A stretch of 5,851 nucleotides of DNA from Brachyspira catarrhinii. GTDB taxonomy: Bacteria; Spirochaetota; Brachyspiria; Brachyspirales; Brachyspiraceae. A program made the position numbers and the translations under genes. The notes beneath the pieces are model-generated. The model ran no database searches and was not told the origin of the DNA. It saw only the letters and a program-made list of their open reading frames with translations. Positions 1 through 4,984 of the stretch are shown in pieces (positions within the stretch are counted from its first letter, which is position 1; every line of letters begins with the position of its first letter). The stretch lies in assembly GCF_005518285.1 (NCBI RefSeq), contig NZ_SJDU01000133.1, positions 1-5,851 on the forward strand, in the 5' to 3' direction.

Positions 1-195
1 TGTAGAAAGCGGTCTTTTTTTCAAATATAAAAGAAAAGCCTCTCGAGATAGATTATATTTTTTTTGAAAGAATAATTTTTCTGCGTTAAAAAATTCTCTG
101 TCTAAATTCACATTTCCGCTCGGAGCTAAATTTTGAGCGAACGATAAATTAAATAAACTAAAAAATATAATAAAAACAATAATAATTTTCTTCAT
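1..195 (-). CDS. Exported TPR-like protein, N-terminal part (cut by left edge)
   Basis: The minus strand opens with ATG at 195-193 and stays open for 65 codons to the window edge, so the C-terminus is missing. Residues 1-20 are a clear Sec signal peptide: MKK, a hydrophobic stretch of I, V and F, then SFA before Q21, which fits signal peptidase I cleavage; there is no lipobox cysteine. Residues 33-62 (including AEKLFFQKKY and AFLLYLKKRP) have the spacing of a tetratricopeptide helix pair: small residue, KKY turn, aromatic, then P after the second helix. An AGGA ribosome site lies 7 bases upstream (complement of 203-206). The gene follows the 140-residue gene by 51 bases and is probably cotranscribed with it. 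A periplasmic or envelope protein-interaction role is an inference. The TPR call rests on one repeat, so it is tentative; the signal peptide and start are firm. Confidence 0.75.
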   Translation of the reverse strand, partial: MKKIIIVFIIFFSLFNLSFAQNLAPSGNVNLDREFFNAEKLFFQKKYNLSREAFLLYLKKRPLST

Positions 196-246
196 AACAA
201 AATCCTAATGCATTAAAAAATCGAATATATTTAAATATTAAAACTA

Positions 247-669
247 TTAATTTTTTATATAGTCAAAATAATTATTAAAGAGAGAAAATAAAATATATTC
301 GCTGTAGCCTCTCACTTTTTTTTCTTTATCCAAAACATCGTTTAAGAATTCAAAAGTTTTATCGTTTGGATTTTCTATATAATAAATTCTTTCTTTATTT
401 AGTAAATTAGGATTTTTTTTAAGCGCTCTTACAAGCGATATTTCTTTTAATTTATTTTTTTTATCTTCTCTACTGTTATAATAAGAAAATAGTCTTTTCG
501 ACAAATCCTCGAATATAATTTTATTATAAGTAATAGCCCTTCTGACATCCGTATCAATTTCTATATCTCTATTGTTTAACTCTCCGCTAAATAAAGCGAT
601 AGAAACCGCGGATTTTATATCGAGAATAGTCGCTTTTTCTTCCTTTATCTTGAATTTTTTACTTTGCAT
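247..669 (-). CDS. Unrecognised 140-residue lysine-rich protein
   Basis: I do not recognise this protein. It is rich in Lys, Asn, Ile and Glu, has no signal peptide and no membrane-length hydrophobic stretch, so it is probably cytoplasmic. Segments around 15-29, 50-66 and 105-135 look helical, and the C-terminal 20 residues are aromatic-rich (several F and Y). The ATG at 669-667 is the only Met in the frame, so the start is well defined. The ribosome site is weak: AAGG sits about 13 bases upstream, farther than usual. Composition matches the neighbours, with no sign of recent transfer. It lies upstream of the exported TPR-like gene on the same strand and is divergent from murJ, with the repeat-filled gap between. 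Length, clean boundaries and normal codon use argue that it is a real gene; the function is unknown. Confidence 0.7.
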   Translation of the reverse strand: MQSKKFKIKEEKATILDIKSAVSIALFSGELNNRDIEIDTDVRRAITYNKIIFEDLSKRLFSYYNSREDKKNKLKEISLVRALKKNPNLLNKERIYYIENPNDKTFEFLNDVLDKEKKVRGYSEYILFSLFNNYFDYIKN

Positions 670-719
670 AAATTAAAATACGCCTTTAAATATAGTTATA
701 TAATATATCGACAATACTA

Positions 720-743
720 ATATTTTGATTAGATATTTTGATT
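720..743. repeat. Two tandem copies of ATATTTTGATT, period 13
   Basis: ATATTTTGATT occurs at 720-730 and exactly again at 733-743, separated by AG. It sits upstream of the 140-residue gene start and could be simple slippage in AT-rich DNA or a small protein-binding site. No function can be assigned. Confidence 0.6.
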
Positions 744-754
744 GGAATAAAAAT

Positions 755-781
755 CGTCATTGTGAATAAGGTGAAGTAATC
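755..781 (+). repeat. Decayed copy of the GTCATTGCGAG / CGAAGCAATC element
   Basis: CGTCATTGTGA at 755-765 and GAAGTAATC at 773-781 match the two ends of the intact copy at 956-984, with C-to-T-type differences at two positions and a different middle. It has the same orientation as that copy and is inverted relative to the one at 908-944. Its first eight bases, CGTCATTG, are the exact reverse complement of 937-944. It is probably an old, mutated copy. Confidence 0.65.
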
Positions 782-828
782 AAAAAAACCGAATACTTAA
801 GTTTTAGAATTTGTTAACTTTCCTAATA

Positions 829-850
829 ACAAGGGGTAGTTACCCCTTGT
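829..850. repeat. Palindrome A: 10-base perfect inverted repeat
   Basis: ACAAGGGGTA (829-838), a GT spacer, then TACCCCTTGT (841-850). The arms are perfect. The sequence after it is not a T-run, so it is unlikely to be an intrinsic terminator. Confidence 0.85.
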
Positions 851-874
851 GTGCCTATCTTTGAATTGTTAACG

Positions 875-894
875 CAAGGGGTTGCAACCCCTTG
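875..894. repeat. Palindrome B: 20-base perfect palindrome
   Basis: CAAGGGGTTGCAACCCCTTG reads identically on both strands, with TTGCAA at its centre. It differs from palindrome A only in the core. A TATAAT follows at 896-901 but has no -35 box at a workable distance. A near-copy of its left half and core recurs at 990-1002 inside the murJ promoter. Confidence 0.9.
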
Positions 895-907
895 TTATAA
901 TAGACTT

Positions 908-984
908 GGATTGCTTCGATTTATAAATAAATCTCGCAATGACGAAATAATCATTGTCATTGCGAGGCTACTGCCGAAGCAATC
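908..984. repeat. Inverted pair of GTCATTGCGAG...CGAAGCAATC elements forming a long hairpin
   Basis: The left copy (909-943, reversed) has GATTGCTTCG at 909-918 and CTCGCAATGAC at 933-943. The right copy (956-984) has GTCATTGCGAG at 956-966 and CGAAGCAATC at 975-984. The copies pair through an 11-base inner stem closed by a 12-base loop (944-955) and a 10-base outer stem, with unpaired middles of 14 and 8 bases. From general familiarity, elements with these ends are scattered through intergenic DNA of several AT-rich bacteria; I cannot confirm copy number here. The right end lies only 11 bases before the murJ -35 box. Confidence 0.85.
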
Positions 985-995
985 TATATAAGGGC

Positions 996-1023
996 TTGCA
1001 ACACACTATTTTATATATATAAT
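996..1023 (+). promoter_or_regulatory. murJ promoter
   Basis: TTGCAA at 996-1001, a 16-base spacer and a perfect TATAAT at 1018-1023 form a good sigma-70-type promoter. The expected start point is near 1030, giving a leader of about 19 bases before the ATG at 1049. The -35 box lies within AAGGGCTTGCAAC (990-1002), a 12-of-13 match to part of palindrome B. Confidence 0.7.
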
Positions 1024-1048
1024 GTAACAAACCATTTTAGAGATTTTT

Positions 1049-2656
1049 ATGCAGGAAAATTCGGATAATACAAAAATAAAATCAAAAATCGCAAAATCAT
1101 CGCTCAAAATGTCAGTTGTGACGGCAATAAGCAGATTATTCGGACTCGTTCGCGACCAAATACAAGCGGCGTTGCTAGGAACTACTTTCATAGCGGACGC
1201 TTTTGCAATTGGTTTTATTCTTCCAAATTTATTAAGGCGACTATTTGCAGAAGGAAATATGGTTGCAAGTTTTATTCCCGTGTTTACCGAACTTGAAAAA
1301 GAAAAAGGCAAAAACGAATCGAAAAAATTTTTTAGGGCAATTTTTACGCTTTTAACTTTAATATTAATCATAATCGTTTTAATCGGAATAATAATCTCTC
1401 CCCTACTCATCAAACTTTTATATAAATCTGCCGATAAAGAAGCTCTCGATTTGGCTACAAATCTGTCAAGAATAATGTTTCCTTATCTTTTGTTTATTTC
1501 TTTGGCGGCTTTGATGCAGGGAATTTTAAATATAAGAGGATATTATTCGATTTCGGCGGCGAGTCCGATTTTGCTTAATATCGTTATAATTTCTACGGCT
1601 TTAATTTTTTATTTCTTTTTCCCAAATGTTTTTGAAAATATGTCTTATGTTTTTAGTATTGCAGTTTTAATCGGAGGATTCGTTCAATTTTTTTATCAAA
1701 TGCCATTCGTCAAAAAGTTAGGATTTAGTTTTAAGCCTTATTTTTATTTTAAAGATATTTATGTTATTAAAATGATAAAACTTTTTGCGCCTGGAATTTT
1801 TGGAGCGAGTATTTATCAAATCAATCTGCTCGTTTCCACCGCATTCGCTGGAGCTATTGGAGAAGGCAGAGTTTCGGCGGTAACTTTCGCAAACAGAATA
1901 CATGAATTCGTTTTGGGAGTTTTTGCCGTGAGTATCGCAACCGTTATGCTTCCAACTTTAAGCAAATTATTAGTCGATGGAAAAAAAGAAGAGGCGAAAG
2001 ACACTTTGGGTTATTCTTTAAGATTAGTCGCTTTGATAACCGTTCCCGCTACTTTCGGATTTATTATTTTAGGAAAAGAAATCGTAGAGACAATTTTTCA
2101 ATACGGAGCTTTTTCTTCCAATTCAACTTTATTGGTTTCAAACGCTTTAAGATATTTATCGGTATCTTTATTTTTTGTAGCAAGTTATAGAATAATCGTT
2201 CAATCGTTTTACGCTATGAAAGACATGAGAACTCCCGTTTATACGGCTTTTTTTTCTTTTGTCATAAATGCTTTAAGCAATTATTTATGCGTTTATATTT
2301 TTAATTTCGATATAATAGGAATTTCAATTTCAAGCGTATCGGCAAATATAATCTCATTTTGCATATTGTATATTTTATTAATGAAAAAAATGAAAACAAA
2401 AACCATAATAAATAAAAAAATCGGAATTTTCAAAACTTTTTTATCGAGTCTATTAATGGGAATGTCGGTTTTTTCTTTAAAATATTATTTTTTATCCGCT
2501 CCACAATATTCAAAAATTATTTTCATATTAAAAGTTTTTCTAATAATATTTGTTGGAATAATTATTTATTGCATTGCAAATATAATTTTTAAGAATGAAG
2601 ATTTTTTATCTTTTATAAATATTTTTAGTAAAAAGATTATTAAGAAAAAATTATAA
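1049..2656 (+). CDS. murJ: Lipid II flippase MurJ (MviN family)
   Basis: MurJ flips the lipid-linked peptidoglycan precursor lipid II across the inner membrane, so it is expected to be essential in a walled spirochaete. At 535 residues it is close to the usual 500-530. The protein is almost wholly hydrophobic helices, consistent with 14 membrane segments of the MOP exporter fold. Family residues known to matter in E. coli MurJ are in place: R29 and R35 (SRLFGLVRD, equivalent to R18 and R24), D50 (ADAF, D39), R63-R64 in LPNLLRRLFAEG (R52-R53), and R283 in ANRIHEF (R270). The N-terminus is 11 residues longer than in E. coli and the C-terminus ends in a Lys-rich tail (KKIIKKKL). The ATG at 1049 has a weak AGAGA site 5 bases upstream and sits just behind a good promoter; an internal ATG at 1109 is possible but less well placed. 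No cell-wall gene accompanies it here. HPr follows with its own promoter. Confidence 0.96.
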   Translation: MQENSDNTKIKSKIAKSSLKMSVVTAISRLFGLVRDQIQAALLGTTFIADAFAIGFILPNLLRRLFAEGNMVASFIPVFTELEKEKGKNESKKFFRAIFTLLTLILIIIVLIGIIISPLLIKLLYKSADKEALDLATNLSRIMFPYLLFISLAALMQGILNIRGYYSISAASPILLNIVIISTALIFYFFFPNVFENMSYVFSIAVLIGGFVQFFYQMPFVKKLGFSFKPYFYFKDIYVIKMIKLFAPGIFGASIYQINLLVSTAFAGAIGEGRVSAVTFANRIHEFVLGVFAVSIATVMLPTLSKLLVDGKKEEAKDTLGYSLRLVALITVPATFGFIILGKEIVETIFQYGAFSSNSTLLVSNALRYLSVSLFFVASYRIIVQSFYAMKDMRTPVYTAFFSFVINALSNYLCVYIFNFDIIGISISSVSANIISFCILYILLMKKMKTKTIINKKIGIFKTFLSSLLMGMSVFSLKYYFLSAPQYSKIIFILKVFLIIFVGIIIYCIANIIFKNEDFLSFINIFSKKIIKKKL

Positions 2657-2668
2657 TATATTTTTATA

Positions 2669-2696
2669 TTGAAAATTATAAATAATATTATATAAT
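2669..2696 (+). promoter_or_regulatory. Promoter for the HPr-permease-dut group
   Basis: TTGAAA at 2669-2674, a 16-base spacer and a perfect TATAAT at 2691-2696 lie in the 74-base gap after murJ. The expected start near 2703 gives a leader of roughly 28 bases to the ATG at 2731. The gap is so AT-rich that chance matches are a concern, but both boxes and the spacing are good. Confidence 0.6.
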
Positions 2697-2730
2697 TAAA
2701 ACATAAATAATAAATTTGGATTATTTCATT

Positions 2731-3048
2731 ATGACATTAACGAATGTTGTAACCATAAAAAGTAAAAACGGCATGCATTTAAGACCCGCGGGAATTTTGT
2801 CTCAAATATCGAGCAAATCGGAATATTCGGATATCGGAATATTTTTGCTTTATAACGGAGTGAGAGCCGATGCAAAAAGCGTATTTAATATAATGGGACT
2901 CGGTGCTTTTCAAGGAGCGAATTTGATACTCGAAATAGAATACGAAGACGAAAAATTGGAAGAAACCGCCAAAAGCGCCGAAAAAGAATTGATTGATTTT
3001 TTTGAAGAAGGTTATATTCACGCCGAAGTTCCAGAAGAAGAAATATAA
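2731..3048 (+). CDS. ptsH: HPr-type phosphocarrier protein with acidic C-terminal tail
   Basis: HPr accepts phosphate from PEP via enzyme I on a histidine and passes it to sugar-specific EIIA proteins; it also serves as a regulatory protein. Starting at ATG 2731 gives 105 residues. The active-site motif GMHLRPAG has His16, matching the usual His15. The regulatory-serine region DAKSVFNIMGLGA has Ser50, equivalent to Ser46, so HPr kinase control is possible in principle. Between His and Ser there are 3 more residues than in typical HPr. The last 15 or so residues (FEEGYIHAEVPEEEI) extend beyond the usual 85-90 residue fold and are acidic. An upstream in-frame TTG at 2716 would add MDYFI; I reject it because it overlaps the only GGA ribosome site (2718-2720), which is 10 bases before the ATG, and because ATG puts His where the family has it. 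The next gene is a non-PTS permease 47 bases on, and no enzyme I or EII lies in the window. Confidence 0.9.
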   Translation: MTLTNVVTIKSKNGMHLRPAGILSQISSKSEYSDIGIFLLYNGVRADAKSVFNIMGLGAFQGANLILEIEYEDEKLEETAKSAEKELIDFFEEGYIHAEVPEEEI

Positions 3049-3095
3049 AAAACTTAAATAAAATTTATAAAATAATTACTTTTTGAGGATATTTA

Positions 3096-4475
3096 ATGAT
3101 TAGTTATTTTTCAATAATTATGCTTATCATATCCATAGCTATGCTTATGATTTTGACTATAAAGTTTCAAGCTCATCCTTTCATCGCTATGATTTTAGTC
3201 GCAATATTCTTGGCTTTCACTTTGCATGTTCCGTCAAGTAAAGAAGCGGACTCGATTACCGAAATATCCGCTTTAATAGGAAAAGGTTTCGGTTATGCGC
3301 TTTCAAATGTGGGAGTAATAATCGTATTGGGAAGCATTATAGGAAATATACTCGAAATGTCGGGGGCGGCTTTAAAAATGGGCGAAGTCGTTATAAAAAT
3401 AGTCGGCAGATACCATCCCGCGATTGCAATGAATATACTCGGCTTTATAGTTTCGATTCCCGTTTTCTGCGATTCGGGTTATTTGATTTTGACTCCTTTA
3501 AGAAAAGTAGTCGCCAAAAAAACGGGAGCGTCTCCCGTAGCTTTGTCAATTGCCTTATCCACGGGACTTTACGCCTCGCATGCCTTAATTCCCCCTACTC
3601 CCGGACCAGCGGCGGTCGTTAATTTATTCGATTTGAAAGGACATTTACTCGCCGTAATTATTATAGGTTTGATTGTGGCAATTCCAACTTCGTTAGTCGG
3701 AGCTTTTTACGGAATATTTATTTCAAAATATATTCAAAAACCGAATTATGTCGACAAATCTCCCACTTACGAAACTTTGATTAGCGATATTGGAGAGCTT
3801 CCGTCTGCTTATAAATCTTTCGCTCCAATTTTTGTCCCGATAATATTAATGGCGTTTGGAAGTATTGTTAGATTTTTTCCTATAGAATTAAACGATTTGA
3901 TTAAAAAAGTGTTTATATTTTTGGGCGAACCTTCTATGGCTTTGTTTGTCGGATTTTTATGTTCGCTTTCTCTTACTCGTAAATTCAATAAAGAAGAAAT
4001 TCATATGTGGATTGGAGACGGCATAGCGAGTTCGGGAAGAATATTGGCGATAGTCGGCGCGAGCGGAGCGTTTGCCGAAGTATTAAAATCTACAGAACTT
4101 GTAAATTATATTCCGCAGTTAAATAATATAATTCCTTCCGCAAGTTTGGGACTTATATTTATTTTCGCGGTATCTTCTTTAATAAAAATAGTTTTGGGTT
4201 CTTCAACAATAGCGGTTGTGACTGTCGCTACGGTATTCGCTCCGTTTTTGGAAACTTTGGGACATACTACGGTAATATCGCAAGTTTTGGTTTTAATGGC
4301 AATCGGAGCGGGTTCGATGGTTGTCTCTCATGCAAACGACAGTTATTTTTGGATAGTTGTCGAGCTTTCGGGCTTGAAAATAAAAGACGCTTATAAGGCG
4401 AGAACTTTGGCTACTTTGGTTCAGGGAATAACGGCGCTTATTATTATAATGGCGATTTCATTTTTATTCCGATAA
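3096..4475 (+). CDS. GntP-family permease (gluconate / D-serine / hydroxy-acid type)
   Basis: This is a secondary transporter of the GntP family, whose members (GntT, GntU, IdnT, DsdX and others) import gluconate, idonate, D-serine or related small hydroxy acids, generally with protons. The 459-residue length fits (about 440-450 is usual). Family landmarks appear in order: IPVFCDSGYLILTPL at 121-135, HALIPPTPGP at 162-171, GASGAFAEVL at 321-330, LGSSTIAVVT at 367-376 and SHANDSYFW at 411-419. Hydrophobic helices run through the whole length, with charged loops near 45-60 and 215-240. The start is clear: GAGGA at 3085-3089 lies 6 bases before the ATG. It follows HPr by 47 bases and precedes dUTPase by 24, probably on one transcript. 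The substrate cannot be read from sequence; no kinase, dehydratase or catabolic enzyme sits alongside to suggest it. The family call is secure, but a specific gene name is not. Confidence 0.93.
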   Translation: MISYFSIIMLIISIAMLMILTIKFQAHPFIAMILVAIFLAFTLHVPSSKEADSITEISALIGKGFGYALSNVGVIIVLGSIIGNILEMSGAALKMGEVVIKIVGRYHPAIAMNILGFIVSIPVFCDSGYLILTPLRKVVAKKTGASPVALSIALSTGLYASHALIPPTPGPAAVVNLFDLKGHLLAVIIIGLIVAIPTSLVGAFYGIFISKYIQKPNYVDKSPTYETLISDIGELPSAYKSFAPIFVPIILMAFGSIVRFFPIELNDLIKKVFIFLGEPSMALFVGFLCSLSLTRKFNKEEIHMWIGDGIASSGRILAIVGASGAFAEVLKSTELVNYIPQLNNIIPSASLGLIFIFAVSSLIKIVLGSSTIAVVTVATVFAPFLETLGHTTVISQVLVLMAIGAGSMVVSHANDSYFWIVVELSGLKIKDAYKARTLATLVQGITALIIIMAISFLFR

Positions 4476-4499
4476 TTTAAAATATAAGGAAAAATATTT

Positions 4500-4934
4500 A
4501 TGATTAAAATAAAAATAATTAATAAATCTAAAAATCCTTTGCCGAAATATCAAACGGCGGGAGCGTCTGGTTTGGATTTGCATGCGAATGTGGAAGAGCC
4601 TATAATAATGAAAAAAAACGATATAGTTTTAATTCCAACGGGATTATATTTGGAAATACCAGAAGGATACGAGGCGCAAGTGAGGAGCAGAAGTTCGCTT
4701 GCCTTAAAGCATGGAATATTTTGTCTAAATTCTCCCGCCACTATAGACAGCGATTATAGAGGAGAGTTAAAAATCATATTGGCGTCTTTAAGCGAAGAGC
4801 CTTTTACCATTAATTTTAGAGATAGAATCGCTCAAATAGTATTTTCAAAAGTGGAAAAAGTCGAATTTGAAGAGGTTGAAAGTTTATCCGAATCGGTTAG
4901 AGGCGAAGGCGGTTTCGGAAGCACGAATAAATAA
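4500..4934 (+). CDS. dut: Deoxyuridine 5'-triphosphate nucleotidohydrolase (dUTPase)
   Basis: dUTPase hydrolyses dUTP to dUMP and pyrophosphate, keeping uracil out of DNA and feeding dTMP synthesis. The 144-residue length is typical of the trimeric, all-beta family. All five motifs are present: AGASGLDL at 20-27, RSRSSLALKHGI at 62-73, NSPATIDSDYRGEL at 77-90 with the catalytic Asp83 and uracil-contacting Tyr86, RIAQIVF at 109-115, and the glycine-rich C-terminal arm RGEGGFGST at 134-142. Two positions differ from the commonest form: Ser65 stands where many have the Gly of RSGL, and Ala80 replaces the usual Gly just before the TID of motif 3. The catalytic residues are intact, so activity is expected. 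AAGGA at 4486-4490 lies 9 bases before the ATG. It sits 24 bases after the permease and is probably cotranscribed; the two share no obvious function. No terminator hairpin is visible after the stop. Confidence 0.97.
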   Translation: MIKIKIINKSKNPLPKYQTAGASGLDLHANVEEPIIMKKNDIVLIPTGLYLEIPEGYEAQVRSRSSLALKHGIFCLNSPATIDSDYRGELKIILASLSEEPFTINFRDRIAQIVFSKVEKVEFEEVESLSESVRGEGGFGSTNK

Positions 4935-4948
4935 TCGAATAAAAACTA

Positions 4949-4977
4949 TTGAATAATTTTTTTGTTTATACTATAAT
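4949..4977 (+). promoter_or_regulatory. Strong promoter placing the transcript start at the lipoprotein ATG
   Basis: TTGAAT at 4949-4954, a 17-base spacer and a perfect TATAAT at 4972-4977 make the best promoter match in the window. Transcription normally begins about 7 bases after the -10 box, at or near 4984, while the lipoprotein ATG is at 4985. The resulting message would have little or no leader, which agrees with the absence of a Shine-Dalgarno sequence. Confidence 0.7.
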
Positions 4978-4984
4978 TAACATA

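Larger units (their letters stand above)
807..898. repeat. Imperfect tandem duplication carrying twin AAGGGG palindromes
   Basis: Two units begin with nearly the same sequence, GAATTTGTTAAC (807-818) and GAATTGTTAAC (863-873), and each then carries an AAGGGG/CCCCTT palindrome. The outermost arms also pair with each other: ATAACAAGGGGT at 826-837 is the exact reverse complement of 887-898, and CCCCTTG at 843-849 can pair with CAAGGGG at 875-881. The region can therefore fold as two local hairpins or as one long nested hairpin. The second unit is about 9 bases shorter between the GTTAAC and the palindrome. Confidence 0.8.
670..1048. other. Divergent intergenic region packed with short repeats
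   Basis: This 379-base gap separates the minus-strand pair from murJ and contains no convincing gene. From left to right it holds a 13-base-period tandem duplication (720-743), a decayed copy of a GTCATTG...GAAG.AATC element (755-781), an imperfect tandem duplication carrying two GC-rich palindromes (807-898), an inverted pair of the same GTCATTGCGAG...CGAAGCAATC element (908-984), and the murJ promoter (996-1023). The local G+C content in the palindromes is clearly above that of the surroundings. None of the hairpins is followed by a T-run on either strand, so they are not classical terminators. Confidence 0.85.

Noticed and set aside
829..898. Intrinsic terminators formed by the twin palindromes
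   Set aside because: Neither hairpin is followed by a T-run on either strand.
896..901. TATAAT as a separate promoter
   Set aside because: No -35-like hexamer stands 15-19 bases upstream; the nearby TTGCAA is only 8 bases away.
807..984. CRISPR array
   Set aside because: The repeats are few, inverted, of uneven spacing and not separated by spacers of constant length; no cas gene is present.
1006..1413. 135-codon minus-strand open frame
   Set aside because: It lies almost wholly antisense to the conserved murJ N-terminal region, whose motifs are unmistakable, and has no family features of its own.
2716..2730. TTG start extending HPr by five residues
   Set aside because: It overlaps the GGA ribosome site that serves the ATG at 2731, and the extension has no counterpart in HPr proteins.
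4611..4618. Run of eight A in dut, and a run of eight T near 2248-2255 in murJ, as phase-variation tracts
   Set aside because: Such runs are expected in AT-rich coding DNA, and both genes are housekeeping genes with intact frames.
4935..4964. Terminator after dut (AAAAA and TTTTTTT arms around CTATTGAATAA)
   Set aside because: Pairing is only A-T, short and mismatched, and the same bases form the -35 region of the next promoter.
4949..4984. TTG start extending the lipoprotein by twelve residues
   Set aside because: The codon is part of the -35 box and the extension would precede a well-formed lipoprotein signal peptide.
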